In this document: piece by piece, positions 32,907 through 44,862 of the stretch | Layout: every line of letters begins with the position of its first letter | Position numbering within the stretch: position 1 is the first letter of the stretch | DNA from: Anthonomus grandis grandis | Taxonomy: Eukaryota > Arthropoda > Insecta > Coleoptera > Curculionidae | Assembly: GCF_022605725.1 (NCBI RefSeq) | Contig: NC_065549.1 | Location: 40,501,690 to 40,565,689, forward strand | DNA: 64,000 bases | Direction: 5' to 3' | The notes under the pieces: model-generated | Database searches by the model: none | Seen by the model: the letters and a program-made list of their open reading frames with translations, nothing else | What the model was told of the DNA's origin: nothing | Made by a program: the position numbers and the translations under genes

Positions 32907-34273
32907 TATAAATGCGATAAGGAATATTTTATCAAGGAGGAAAGACAACGTTTCTTCAGCTTTCCATGCGATATATGCCATCGCGTAATCTGCACTAACT
33001 GCAGCAATGCGCAGGCGAAGGAGATTACGGTTAGCCCTAGTCAACCTAGGACCCTTTTGAATTTGTGTCTCGACTGTGTCACAGAAGTGAATAAATTGCA
33101 CTACAGTAAGTACAATCAATAAATACTGAGATTGCTGCTTTCGAAAATCACGAAGATCGTATCTAATATAGATACCAAAAAAATAAAGTCTGAGCGGAAA
33201 GCTGACATCTCTAGAGCAAGATATTAAACATAGTTAATGCCAGACGAAATTAAAACTGGATACCTCAGAATTTGAAATAAAAGTCACTGGCATTCAGCAG
33301 AAAATAGATAGTCTAAAATTTAATTATCCTGCTAATTTAGCACTTGGCTCAGGATAATATAGGATGCGAATCCAATGACTCACTTAAGGCTCATTTGAAT
33401 ACCCATAGTAAGCAGATGGCAGCAAAGTTGGACTCGGTTGTTCGAGCCATAAAGGAAACCAAGACTGAACTTGTGCAACTATTTGTTTCCAATCCAGAGT
33501 CTAAAGGGTTAATACGTAAGGTAGGTATGCATTCGAGTTCTAAAGCTTCAAAACGTAATATCTGTAAAACAATTCCTGGTAATAATTTACGCTTTACCGA
33601 GGATACAGTTGTGGGATGTGCCGAGCCTGATAATAATGTTAATGTTAATTTTTTGCTCCTAATTAATATATTTTATCCAACCTAAACTCCACTGTATCAG
33701 ATGATATTTTAAAAGCACATTTAAAGATATAGTGACTGGCGCGGAAGATGCTTTTATGACAGTTGTTAAGCTCAGAACAAGTGAAACATCGAATTCCTTT
33801 AAAATCGTTCTGCCTAACAAATATCTCAGTGTAATTACTAAAGCTGAGAATTGGCCTAAGGAAATATATGTGAATAAGTGGAGGTATATGCAATATCAAT
33901 CTCGTCGCTTCTTAAACACAATTCAACAAAAGGATGGAAATTTTTTGCTTAACAAGGGAATCCAGAAACCACTCGTAGATTCATTTGAACAAATAAGCCT
34001 GATTTCCCACTTCGACGCTATAGATTTTTATTATCAAAATGTTCGCGGTTTCAATTTAAAAGTGATTCCGTTTTCCAATGAAGTTTGCTTAGAAAAATGG
34101 ACATTAAAGGCTTAACAGAGACGAATTTACAAAATAATGTCGTGAATTCTAAACTATTTCTGGAGGCATTAAGGAAATTCAAGGCAACAAAGGATATGCA
34201 AGATTGGGAGAATTATACATTTTTAAGAAATCATACTCTGGCTACAATTAGAAGAGAAAAAAGAAGCGCCTAA
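32907..34273 (+). pseudogene. Non-LTR retrotransposon ORF1 and start of endonuclease (Jockey-like)
   Basis: First a cysteine-rich module, YKCDKEYF then FPCDICHRVICTNCSN and LNLCLDCVTEVN (32907-33121), resembling the PHD-like finger of insect ORF1 proteins. A stop follows, then a polar, helix-prone stretch (33344-33620), then FKIVLPNKYLSVITKAENWP (near 33790-33860). YYQNVRGFNLKV and LTETNLQNNVVNS (near 34030-34160) are the start of an apurinic-type endonuclease. The frame then jumps to WENYTFLRNHTLATIRREKR, a sequence normally found between endonuclease and RT, so the core of the endonuclease is deleted. Several frameshifts and stops. Similarity ends at about 34273, where an antisense RT piece begins. 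Confidence 0.75.
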
Positions 34274-34274
34274 A

Positions 34275-34710
34275 AGTTTTATAGGTTGCACTCCACTCTA
34301 CTATAGCATAACGTAATAAAGATTTCACTAAAGCTTTATTTAATAAAATAGATTGGTACTTAATATCTCTCTTAGAATATAGAATTTATAAAACAACTTT
34401 CTAATTTTGGACGCAGCATTATTAATATGGGTTGCCCATTTAAGGTTCTGGTCTATTATAATACCAAGGTACTTAATTTCATTACATGAGTGAATAACAT
34501 CTGTATGCTTATGGAATTAAAAGTTAGTCTATTTTTTTTGGAAAGAAGGCAACATACTGTGTCTTTTTGTTAAGAAATAGTTTAAAATTAACCAAGCATT
34601 CTTTTACTTTCTTAAAGCCTAATTTTACACAATCCCTTAATTCCTCCCATGTTCTTCCTTTAAATATTAAGGCGGTATAATCCGCATAGGAAATAGCTTA
34701 AATCTCAAGC
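34275..34710 (-). pseudogene. Non-LTR RT C-terminal fragment, antisense to the preceding one
   Basis: Minus-strand translation gives ISYADYTALIFKGRTWEEL (catalytic box with the last Asp changed to Tyr), KTQYVAFFPKK, EIKYLGIIIDQNLKWATHIN (after a frameshift), IRKLFYKFYILREIL and LVKSLLRYAIVEW. This is the order of the RT thumb region in R1/Jockey/CR1-group elements. It meets the sense-strand fragment at about 34274 with no spacer. Confidence 0.8.
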
Positions 34711-36495
34711 AGCAGGCGCAGTAAAGTATTTATACAGGCTGTCCTCTTTGTCATGTGTGAGTATTGCTATTTCCGAAACTATAGGAGATACGAGGGCGGT
34801 TAAATTACAAAAAGTTGCTAATTCTAATGGTTATTCTAAATCCTTTTATAGCGTTGCAAAATATTTATTAGTTTGTGAGTTACAGCATGATTTATGAAAA
34901 ATGCCAAATTTCATTTTAATTATTATTTCCAAAACTATTGATTTTAGAAACTTACTTTTAATTACAAAGTTTTATAATTTTTTGTGCTCTACAACACTTC
35001 ACCTTTAATTTTTTTTATTGACTTTTAGTATCTTGTCAACAGCTATCAACTTACTTTTATTTAAATACGGACCTGCAATTTTTATAACTTATTTTAAAAC
35101 TATTTTTTATTCCCCTGAAGTTGAGTGAACTAAATTGGTTAAATATGTTTAATTGTAAATTGATGCATTCATTGTGCTTTTATTATACAATTTTAAAAAA
35201 CCGTTTTTTATTGTCACACTTAAGAGTTGGTTTATACATATTGATGCTTAGCCGCAGTGTTAAGGATCAGAATCTGTTAAATGCAGAAATCTGAATCTGC
35301 CGCGTTTTTCATTTACTCGTGTAATTTTTATTCAAAATGAAAGTGCATGTATTTTATGTATTCTTGAGTTAAGTAAAAAAAAACATTTATTATTATTATT
35401 ATAGACTTTTTCCCCACAAACATAGAAAATCCGTTTTTATCATTTAAAAGTATAGTACGTTTAACAAAGTTATACTTCTTTAAGCGCTCGATAATAGAGC
35501 GCTCTTTAATAAGACCCATATAAAGATGAACATTTCTCATTTAAAAACTTTTAAATACCAATTTGTATCCAAATATTAATATTATTTAAATATTCCTTCA
35601 ATTTATTTATACTAATATTGAAACAAGTTGTATAAAGTAAATATAAACAATAATTTATGTCCGACTTTTTAAAACAACATTTTGTTTATCACAATAACTT
35701 TTATAGTAAAATATTATTTAGAACTATCCATATACTCGTGGCTGGCCGACATGGTATGATTTTCGACACTTAAACTAACACGAGACAGAGCTCTAAAGCT
35801 TAAAATTAGTATAGCAAAGAGAGAATAACGGCTCCTATCTGGCATCTGCGAATTTCCCACGGTAAAGAAGTTACTTTTACCAGATTTGAGGATTATGAAC
35901 CGCCGCACACAGCCCTTCTACTGCCATCATGTTTTGTTTTCCCTTTAGACCGTCGGAGTGACAGTTATGGTAATTGATATCAATTTTGCGGGACTCGAAT
36001 GACTTTACGTTATGTAAATAGGAAAGTAAATTGATCTTATAAAGCGAGTATAGAGGTAGAAATTAAAAATCAATACTGAAATAGACATGTAGCTTTACGG
36101 CTCATGTTCTTAAGTTTAACTTTTCTCAATTTAAAGCAAAAGCTTACTGTAAGAAAATTGAACGAATCCATATATTCCTTTTGTATTTGCTTTGCTGTTT
36201 TCTGTGCCACTAATGAATCAAAGAGATACTTTAAAGGAAGTTTCTTTTAATCATCGTTTGGATGTAATGAGCTTTCTTCGGTAAATTTTTCGTATAAAAA
36301 TGTATGGGTTGATTTAGTAATACGGCAATATTTCAACTATTTGAGTTACACTTTTTATACATGGCGATTGTATATACTTGCTGTTTAGGGTACGCCTGGA
36401 GTATAATAAAATTTTGAAAGTAGTATTCCTGAATAAAAATTAAAGGAATTTAGTTTCATTTTATGAAAGCATTTGATACTATCAATTAGGTAATA
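34711..36495. other. Noncoding stretch
   Basis: Mostly AT-rich. A GC-richer patch at about 35730-35990 contains a 64-codon minus-strand frame without recognisable similarity. An ATT microsatellite lies near 35380-35400. No supported gene. Confidence 0.4.
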
Positions 36496-36499
36496 TTAA

Positions 36500-38480
36500 C
36501 CCTGGAACAGCACAGTTATTTTATCTTACGTACACTGCACAGTGGGGTCTCGGAAACCCCACTTGTTTTTTACGTTTAAATAACTATTATTCAATGTTTT
36601 TTTTGTGTGGATTACAGAACAAAAAACATTGTTTTATTATCAATAAAAGTTTATTAAAAGAAAATTCGAATTTTTTAATTTTGAATTCGAATCGAAGTAC
36701 AAAATTAAAAATATATGTAGGCAAGTGCCGAAACGTTCCCTTTGAGGTTCATCTACTCCTAATATTTCGCTTATTTTTAGACGTAGCGAGGTTTGCAAAT
36801 TGGTAACTTGTAAGCGTTCCTTTAGGTGCGGTTTGATTAGTGCCATTGAAAGTTCTTTTAGAAATGTTATTCAATTGTTTTTTTTTCTTCTTTCCATTTA
36901 GGATTTGTAAGTGGAAATAGTACCATAGCATTTATTCCACTAGCATCCAATATATTAAAAAACATTCTAAGAGGCCAGCGTCTGGTTTTCCGAGAAGTGG
37001 TGTAAGAGTGACACATCTGATCAAAGGTGTCTGTACCACCTTTGGTTTCATTATAGGAATGTATAAAGTTTGGTTTTTCAGTTACAGTACTAAGTGATGA
37101 ATCAGGATGCAAAGTTGATAAAAGCAGTACCGTTTTATTTTCCTTTGGTGTGTATGAAACTAAGGTTTTGTTTCTGTCAAAAGCAAATAAGGATGTGCCT
37201 ACATCTTTTTTCTCTATAAACTTCAGAGGTATTTCTCTTTTATTTTTTCGCAAAGTTCCAAGGATTGTTTGCTGATACTGTTCCAACATTTGTTTACTTA
37301 GAGGTATTGACGTGAATCAATTATCAATCGTAATGTTACGGTAAGTACCGTGTATTGGTTCAGAACGTTTTCTAACATAATATGTAGGTCCTGGCTCATT
37401 ATTCTCAACATTAACTTTTCCAACGTATGGGATAGCATCGAGCACATAAAATGTTTTTGAATCGTTAATCATCATCACTTTCATTCCGTATTTATCTGGC
37501 TTGCTTACCATGTATATGCGAAATGGATATTTTCCTCGAAAACCTCACAAGCTGTTATCGTCATTTTATTGTCGAATCTTAGATAAAGAGCTATAAACTG
37601 AAATCTTTGCTGGGGCATGGTTGCCCGAAATAGTCCATTGCCATACTTTATTGACTAAAGTTCATCTAAATTACAATTTGAGACACGTAACGCACCAGCA
37701 AGATACAGTAGACCAATGAATGCCTTCAATTCTGTCGTATTAGTTATTTTTTTTAACTCAAGGCTCAAGGCGCTTTGAGATTTCCTACGAATTTCCCGAT
37801 TGGTATGCAGTACAATTATGTCCAAAATCTCCTCGGTGAATAGTAAATTCCATAATTCAACAGGGCTGTGAACATTTCTTGCTTTGGGCCGGGCAAATGT
37901 AAAACAATGTTATCTCGTCTTGGACGTCCTTGGCGTGTTGGCGCCTGTGTGGTCCAACGATGCCCATTTTTTTCAAGTATACTGGTGACATTCCTTTGTG
38001 ACGTACTAGGGCCTCCTTGTTCTTCCTCTTTATCTTCACTTTGTTCATTATCGGTGTCAGACTGTTGTTCAAGAACATCGCTTTCTTCTTCATCTGATAA
38101 GTCTCCAAAAATATCTTCAATGATCTCGAGTTGTTCTTCATTTGTCCACAGATTTTCAGCTTCAAACTTTAACTCTTTTTCCGTAAACTTACGATAATTT
38201 TCTCTCTTAGAACTATCCATATTAGGAAATGACAAAAAAATCACCTCGAAACTTTAACAGTCGTTAACTGCACACTAGGGTCTGACGTACCCACAGATCC
38301 ACTAATATCGTAATTGCAAAGTAATGGATTAACGTATTCGGCGTACCGACTGGCTCTTAACGCGATCGGCTCTCTACTAAATTTACGTGAAACAGTTGGT
38401 CAAAAAACACACGCCTGCGCGAGTTACATTGAACAACTTGAGCGCCTGGGTTTTTTAGACCCCACTGTGCAGTTCTAGGG
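36500..38480 (-). mobile_element. piggyBac-like element, 1981 bp
   Basis: The left end CCCTGGAACAGCACAG after TTAA (36496-36499) pairs with a right end whose reverse complement is CCCTAGAACTGCACAG (2 mismatches in 16). The right flank is TTAT, presumably a mutated TTAA. Subterminal GGGGTCT/ACCCCAC stretches are mirrored at both ends. It contains an internally deleted minus-strand transposase. Confidence 0.9.
36700..38220 (-). pseudogene. piggyBac transposase, internally deleted
   Basis: ATG at 38220 starts MDSSKRENYRKFTEKELKFE, followed by an acidic tract and GPSTSQRN. The core has ELKAFIGLLYLAGALRVSN (with a stop soon after), FRATMPQQRFQFIALYLRFD, then a jump directly to GFRGKYPFRIYMVSKPDKYG. 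The segment between, which holds the first catalytic Asp, is deleted. The second Asp is present in YRNITIDN followed by a stop where Trp is expected (near 37318). The third Asp is in NETKGGTDTFDQMC, followed by SRKTRRWPLRMFFN. The C-terminal part (ALIKPHLKERLQVTNLQTS) is frameshifted near 36870, and no complete cysteine-rich end is found. It cannot be active. Confidence 0.88.
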
Positions 38481-38489
38481 TTATATAAT

Positions 38490-39300
38490 CTGACTTCTCA
38501 AGCAACACATCATATATTATTATAATTAAATATATATTTATTCAACGATTTTTTAGTAAATTTTTGGTTTTGGTTTATTTATCAACAGGATAGGGTTAAG
38601 GTATATTTATTAAACTGTAGAATATATGTATATCATATACGATTTTGTTTACAAAAGAGTAAAAATTTCGGCATTTAGCAAAATTGACACGGGAATTACA
38701 TATCTAGTTTGTAAACTCTATTACTACATTTCAAATATCTGATGACATTCTTCTGAAAAAGATCACTGTTGTTCATCCACATTATCCAATCTAATAACGT
38801 TGTTTTTATACTAAACTTTTAGATATAAAATTAAATCACATTTAAATATACAGTGTTATTATTAATTATTTTTTAATTATGTTATATATTTACATGTTAT
38901 ATATTTACTGCAAAAACATTGGTTTTCATAAACACAACCCTTACCCTCCCCCCAACCCAAACATTTTCCCAGTAAAAAATTCTTTAAAAAAATCACTGTT
39001 TTTCATCCATAATATCCAATCTAATAGCACTATTTTTGTATTATATATTTATTAATATACATACTTTTATATAGAAATATGATATCAAGATGAAAAAACC
39101 CTATTTTATATTTCTTGAAAACAAGGCATCGTTATGAAAATTGCAGTAGTCGTGCCATTTTTTATCGCAAATAAGTGAAAATTGATTTTTTTCAAAAGAA
39201 GTCAATAAGTTTTTAAGAAATTTAATATTTTTTTGGTTCTAGATAACTTTTCATTATCTAGGTCCAAAAATACAATTTTTAAATTAAAACAATTGGTAAA
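38490..39300 (-). repeat. Dispersed composite repeat, copy C
   Basis: The reverse complement aligns with copies A and B. Near 39000-39050 the phrase AGTGCTATTAGATTGGATAT appears on the minus strand, and near 38640-38690 the TGTAAACAAAATCG block. 39240-39300 matches 8880-8945. It lacks the RT fragment. Confidence 0.6.
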
Positions 39301-39816
39301 AGCCTTTAAAAGCCATCCACACACTTTCTTTCTTGTATATACTATAGATATTGATACTTATATTTACTATATGTAAAAATAGCTGTGGGATTAAAAGAAA
39401 TTTATTTAGGCACCATAAGAGTTAATAACTAAATGAAATAGTTTGAATTAGAAACGTAAAATTCACTACAAATCCTGCCTTGGATAAAATTGATAATTTT
39501 TTTGTCTTCCACTACTAAGTTTTCCATTTAATTAGTATAAATCTAATTAATTGCAATTATACTGATTGTGGTGATACTTCTTGGTTCTTTTTCCTTTAAC
39601 CACCTTAACACGTTAACTACCAGTCCCAATTAGAAAAAAAAATTACCGGGTCCTACGGGCCACGTAACTTTTTTATTAAAAAGTGTCTGTGTCAATGTTG
39701 ATTCAGTTGTACGGTTTTCACTTGAAGCGCAAATACCACGTGCATTTTATGTTTGTTGCCTTCTTCAGTCATAGTGTAAAAACATGTTGTTTTATGGGCT
39801 ACAATTTGGAAGAGCA

Positions 39817-41886
39817 ATGGCGGCAAAGAAAAGAATTATTTCTGATACTGAGATGCAACAAGCAGTGGAGGCTGCAGCAGAAGAAATAGAGATTTATAGA
39901 GACCTCGACATGAGTGACGAGTTTTCAAATATCTCAAATTCTGATTTGGATCCGACATATTTGGCCAGCGAGATATCTTCAAGCAGTTTTGAAGAAGACC
40001 GCCCTAAAAAGAAAAAGATGAAGTATGTACGTCAGTTAGGTACGTAGGAGGTCTGGCAATTCCATTTTTATACATAGCTTATTTTCTAAAATGTTATTAG
40101 AAAAAAACAGTGTTGTAAAAAGTTTCAATATACTAACTCGCGTACGAAACTAAGTGGAATACTTATATCATATTTAACGTCTAAAATTCATAATTTCTCT
40201 TCCTAGTAATGATTATCTTCTTATACACTACCCTCAATTTTTTTAGATACTTCCGAGCATTTAACATCTGCTCAGTTAGATATAGATATAGATTCTTCAG
40301 GCAATGATGAAAGACCAGAGTGGAGACCAACTTCAGGAAATTTTTCGATATTCACTCTACCAATGAATATTGGAATTTCACTAACCTTGCAGACCCAATG
40401 CGCGGTAAGGATGAACTTCATTTTTTTGAATTATTTGTATCCGACGATGTTATTAATAAGATCGTTGTCGAAACAAATAGATACGCGGAACAGCAAATTA
40501 TTCTTGCCATAACGAATGAAAATATTCGCCAATATTCTCGCCTAAATGCATGGGTGCTAATTATAATGAAATACGAACATTTATTGCTATTTTAATTTGG
40601 ATGGGATTGGATAAAAAACCATCACTAAAAGATTATTGGCGCAAACATCCATTATATAAAAACGAAATATCAAAATATTTGCCGCAGAATAGATTTGAGC
40701 TGCTTTTACGTATGTTTCATTTGGCAAATAATGAAGATTGTCCTCCCAATGACCGGCTTCATAAAATTCAATGCCTTATTGATACGCTGAACAAGAATGC
40801 TTCTTTCTGCATTATTCCAGAAGAGGCTCTTTGCATCGATGAAACCATGATACCTTGCCGAGGTAAATTATCCTTTCGACAGTATATAAAAGGAAAACGA
40901 CATAAGTTCGGCATTAAAGTTTATAAAGTATATCTAGATGGAGGATTTACTTACAGCCTGAAAGTATATTCTGGTAAAGAGAAAATAAATGGAAAATCGG
41001 TTGCGGAATTTATTATTATGGAAATGTTGCAACCATTGCTTGATAGTGGCCGGACCCTTTTTGCAGATAATTGGTACACCTCGATTCCTCTTGGGGAAAA
41101 CTTGCAAAATAGATCAACTCATCTAGTTGGAACGATTCGTAAAAACAGAAGAAACCTACGAAAGTCTGTAGTTAATGCAAAATTAAAAAAAAGGGGAAAT
41201 TGTTGCAAAACAAAATAAAAATAAAGTTGTTGTTATGAAGTGGCATAACAAGAGGGACGTGCTCTTCTTATCCATAAAATATACAGATGAACTAAAGGAA
41301 GTACATCATAGAGATGGTCCTAGGCTCAAACCTTCTGCAATAATTGACTATAATAAGGCCAAAGTATTTGCTGATAAGTCAGACCAAATGTCAGCTTATT
41401 GAAATTCTCTGAGAAAGTTAATTAAATGGTACAGAAAATTGGCCTTTGAATTTATCACAGGTACCTCAGTCGTAAATGCCTTAAATCTGTACAATAAATT
41501 TCATGTTTGTGACCCAATATCTTCAATATTGCGGAGGGTTGTTGGGTGGGGTTAGAAATAAAACAGAAACCTGTTTACCTAAATGTCGACGTTTCGACTT
41601 ATATTAAGTCATCCTCAGGACACTAAGTCTAGGTTTCTTAAGTTATAATTAAAACACATTTATAATAGGAGCGTAGAATTATTTTTAACATGGGTTAAAT
41701 TGTAGGTGTTATTGTGGGCAAACTAGAATGTTTCTAAACTTGGAAGAAAACTCACAAGAACAGGGACGTAATTATGCTGTAAAAAAGACCAAAAGAGGTT
41801 CTTACGTATGCCTAGGTTGTGACGAAAATATTTTTATTTGTATGGACTGTTTTTTCCAAGAACATGTTTTTAAAAATATAAAATAA
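39817..41886 (+). pseudogene. piggyBac transposase with intron, all catalytic Asp present, frameshifted
   Basis: I chose the ATG at 39817 (MAAKKRIISDTEMQQ); an upstream in-frame ATG at 39784 is possible. Exon 1 ends at 40039 (donor GTACGT), the intron ends at 40246 (TTTTTTTAG), and the junction reads QLDTSEHL. The acidic tract SSGNDERPEW follows. Frameshifts lie near 40340, 40550 and 41190 (poly-A runs), with a stop near 41400. Catalytic blocks: ALCIDETMIPCRGKLSFRQY, TLFADNWYTSIPLG and KVFADKSDQMSAY, then IKWYRKLAFEFITGTSVVNA. The cysteine-rich end SYVCLGCDENIFICMDCFFQ ends at 41886. A foreign piece of about 0.2 kb separates the core from this C-terminus. Confidence 0.87.
41512..41745. repeat. 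Small insert in the piggyBac 3' region with a structured motif
   Basis: Interrupts the expected path from FITGTSVVNALNLYNKF to the cysteine-rich end. On the minus strand it contains CTGAGGAT, a GACTT-AATAT-AAGTC stem-loop and GAAAC, enclosed by complementary AGAAACCT and AGGTTTCT. A similar arrangement occurs at 43778-43802. It looks like a fragment of a retroelement terminus. Exact limits are uncertain. Confidence 0.4.
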
Positions 41887-42529
41887 TCTTTTAATTTTGA
41901 AGTATTTTGTTTTTAAAATTAGTTTGTTTATTTTATAATTATAAATAACAATTTTACATGTTAAATTACTGCCCAAAATAAAAATATTCCCGAGCCATTC
42001 TCAAACAAACTATTTCCTACGTCAGACCAATCCATACATACATTTCAATCAACGCTTAATGTGGCCGCCCCATGTACACATGGCTTGGAAGGTAAGAAGT
42101 TCTGTGTCCACTGGTGGTACACATGGCGCTGAATAAAAATTGACTGTGTCCATATATGGTACACATGGCAGTTACCATGTTAAAATCAATTTTTTTGGAC
42201 TAAATGGAGGAATCATTTAGTACCAAAGAGAAAATCTTCTTTAACAATATTTGGAAATTTTACTTCGATTACACAAATTTTTCTACAATATTTTTTACAT
42301 ATTACGTTTCTACATTAATTTTTATCAGAAATCCCTAAATGCATTAGATACATGACATGTACATCTACTCTTATGTAAATATGCTTTAAATTATTGCGAA
42401 AATTACCGGTTGTACCAACGCGGCAAGATATACAAATAAAAGAAACTCAAGGATACAAATTTCCTCAAAGCTAAACATAGACATTTTTATTAAATGTTAT
42501 TTAATAAAAAAAACTTTTTTATTAAATAA

Positions 42530-42680
42530 TATTTTCGATAAACCCCTTATGGACGCCATTGGTAAAAATATTTTTTTTTGTATGTCGAAAAATGCCTCCT
42601 GATGCATAAAACACATCTGCAAATTAAAAAAAAAATATCTACATTGGTAGTAAAGTTATTTAAAAATAAATCTCATTCCA
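42530..42680 (-). repeat. Fragment of the mariner-type family seen at 8173
   Basis: The reverse complement matches 8281-8410, including ATAACTTTACTAC, TTTGCAGATGTGTTTTATGC and GGCGTCCATAAGGGG. No termini. Confidence 0.6.
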
Positions 42681-42689
42681 TTAAACGCA

Positions 42690-43435
42690 TTTTATAAATA
42701 TCTTTAAATAGTATACAATATGCCATACTTAAACGCATAACTTGTTCTCTCCGATATTCCCAATCTAATATTTAACTTACACATAGACTTGACATTAGAA
42801 TTCTTAAACAATTTTATTTTGACCTTGAGAAAAATTATTAGATACAATTGTTCTTATGTAAAATTGTACGTATTAATTACGAAACTTTTTTTCATAACAG
42901 AATAAAGGTATAACTCTGTAATATGCTTGAACGTTTAACCCAAAATATAGAATGAAAATGAGCAGAATTACATAATATAAAGTTCCGGAAGTGCCAAATC
43001 GATATTTTTAATCAGCGATAAAATTGCAACCCCAGAACTGCAAAGCATCAGCAACGTAGAGCGTAGCGGTAACGAAAGACCTTGGTTTCGCGAACTTGGC
43101 GAGCTCGTTTGTTACAATTCACGTGCGGAAAGAAAACGGACTTATTGCAAGATAATTGCACTATTAATTTTCCTGCTAAACATCCCCATTTGTCTATTCA
43201 GCCCGGGAGTGCAGAAATCCAGAGGTTTCTTTACGGCCTTTAATTTGCCAAGCTATCAAGATTTATTTTAACGTGATTTCTTAGTAGCCGTTTAAAAATG
43301 TCGCCTCAAGAATAATGCGACTTGAAATGTTAATTTTACGTTAGAAAATTATTGTGTGAATACGGGATAAAAGTTTTTTTAAATGAAGTCAGAATATTCT
43401 TGTTGTACTTGATAACAAAAAGGGTATCCCACCAT
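42690..43435. other. Noncoding, with a GC-richer island
   Basis: 42990-43270 is distinctly GC-richer (GCGTAGCGG, GGCGAGCTCG, GCCCGGGAG) with no coding similarity and no copy in the window. It may be a conserved noncoding element, an inference only. The rest is AT-rich. Confidence 0.3.
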
Positions 43436-43439
43436 TTCT

Positions 43440-43640
43440 TTAAAGTTTGCTTTTTATTTTGCTTTTTCTTGTTCAGAGCTTAAAATAACTAAATATTGAG
43501 GTTCTATTTGTGATATTTAATGAGCTTTCTGTATTATCGCCAAGTAACATTAATCATCATTTTATAATACTGGGAGGTCCTTTACCAGTACTTCATAATT
43601 TTTCTGTTTCTGCAGTTACTTGCTTTTCAAACTTAAATTT
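43440..43640. repeat. Direct repeat, copy 1 (about 1 kb apart)
   Basis: Matches 44448-44600: both contain TATTGAGGTTCTA, a TTATCGCCAARTAACATTAA phrase and ATCATTTATA. The two copies belong to a retrotransposon relic that recurs through 43.4-46.6 kb. Confidence 0.55.
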
Positions 43641-43969
43641 GGAACACCACCTTATTATTAAAAAAAGTAGTCCATTTTTCTCAAAGAAACCTCTTGATAA
43701 TAAAAATTCAGAGATTAAAGGGACACAAAGTCAATGGTCTCAAAAGATGTTTATTATTTTTTTTTTTAAATGATTACGTGTTTCGCCCTAAGGCATCGTC
43801 AGATCTAAAAGAAAATAGAAAGCAACCCTAGTACAAAAACAACAATGCATAGACACAAATTACAATATAGAGATTTGACTTACTGGTAAAGCTACTGGAT
43901 TAACACCACAAACATTCAAATTAAAAAAAAATAAATACATACAAAATAAAATAATGTCAACCTCAACAT

Positions 43970-44420
43970 TCGTTCAACAACGTTCGAAAGTTTCATCCAC
44001 TCCTCTTAATGAGCATGACAGGTAATTATACAGACAGATTACATCCGGAATTCCCAAAGAATTTTTTACTGCTATACCGAAGACCTTTTTACAGCCTTAC
44101 AATGTCAACCAAAGGTTTGCTGCTTTCTCCAGAATGACGCTATACTAGATTTTTTGCAAGTTTTTTGCTTAGATGTTCATCTAAGTAAAATCCAGAGTCC
44201 AAGTGATTCATTTAACAGGAGTTTAATTACACAGAAACATTTCTTAGGAATTGAATGTGAAAACATGGCGCCTTTAATTGAATCTAGAACGATATTATCT
44301 GTCAAGAGTGTGAGATTGTGTTGTCATCGGCGTATTTTACTTTTCAAGGTCATTGTCAATGATTGGATCGTACAGATTGTATCGTTTATAACCAAGGAGT
44401 TTTATTGGGTCCAGTAAGAT
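43970..44420 (-). pseudogene. Non-LTR retrotransposon relic, paralogous to 45690-46110
   Basis: At DNA level it aligns with 45700-46110: both share AATGAGCATGA, ACAGACAGATTAC, AATTCCCAAAGA and GTTATCATC/TGTCATCGGCGTATTTT. The minus-strand translation is too broken to read on its own; the paralogue shows that it derives from the region after the RT catalytic box. Confidence 0.5.
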
Positions 44421-44447
44421 TCGACCGTTCAGGAGTATCTTGCTATT

Positions 44448-44600
44448 TCTTCCAAGTTTACTTTCTACTTTGCTTTTTCGTTTATAGTTCAGCATAATTT
44501 TAATATTGAGGTTCTACTTTTAACCTTTAAGCTCGTCGTCTTATCGCCAAATAACATTAATTATCATTTATAGCACGAAGAAATATTTCTCCTCTACCCG
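44448..44600. repeat. Direct repeat, copy 2
   Basis: Partner of 43440-43640 with the shared ATATTGAGGTTCTA and TTATCGCC phrases. Confidence 0.55.
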
Positions 44601-44862
44601 TTGACAATGTTTGCATTGCTGCGGTAGATACGGTAGAACTAAGAAGACTACATATTAGGAAAATAAGATTATCGTAGATTTTTCCAGGGTGAAGTACCAT
44701 TACGCAAAGTAAAATAATAAGCAAAGGGTCCTTCTTCACAATCTTTATTTTCAAAAATTTCCGAAACGCGTCGGGATTCTTGAAATAAGGATTTTGAAGT
44801 AAACTGAACCCTTCGCCTATTATTTTACTTTGCCTATTAGGGAACTGGTTTGTACTAAGCAT
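44557..44862 (-). CDS. Hypothetical ORF, 101 codons, coding-like but unidentified
   Basis: Open frame with an ordinary amino-acid mix (LSTNQFPNRQSKIIGEG, then FRKFLKIKIVKKDPLLIILL) and a hydrophobic C-terminal half. The FRKFLKIKIVKKDPLLIILLC segment weakly recalls an alpha-helical stretch of nuclear-receptor ligand-binding domains, but I cannot verify this and no DNA-binding domain is nearby. It lies between relics of the same retrotransposon family. It could be a captured host exon, an unknown TE protein or chance. Confidence 0.2.
   Translation of the reverse strand: MLSTNQFPNRQSKIIGEGFSLLQNPYFKNPDAFRKFLKIKIVKKDPLLIILLCVMVLHPGKIYDNLIFLICSLLSSTVSTAAMQTLSTGRGEIFLRAINDN

Larger units (their letters stand above)
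39609..42180 (+). mobile_element. piggyBac-like element, 2572 bp, TTAA-flanked
   Basis: The left end CACGTTAACTACCAG after TTAA (39605-39608) pairs with a right end whose reverse complement is CATGGTAACTGCCATG, before TTAA at 42181-42184. A repeated TGGTACACATGGC motif lies near the right end (about 42112 and 42157). It contains a plus-strand transposase with one intron and an inserted 0.2-kb piece near its 3' end. Confidence 0.88.

Noticed and set aside
35380..35402. ATT microsatellite
   Set aside because: Too short and ordinary for AT-rich insect DNA to list as a finding.
37868..38197. 109-codon plus-strand frame rich in Ser and Cys
   Set aside because: Antisense shadow of the acidic tract of the piggyBac transposase on the minus strand.
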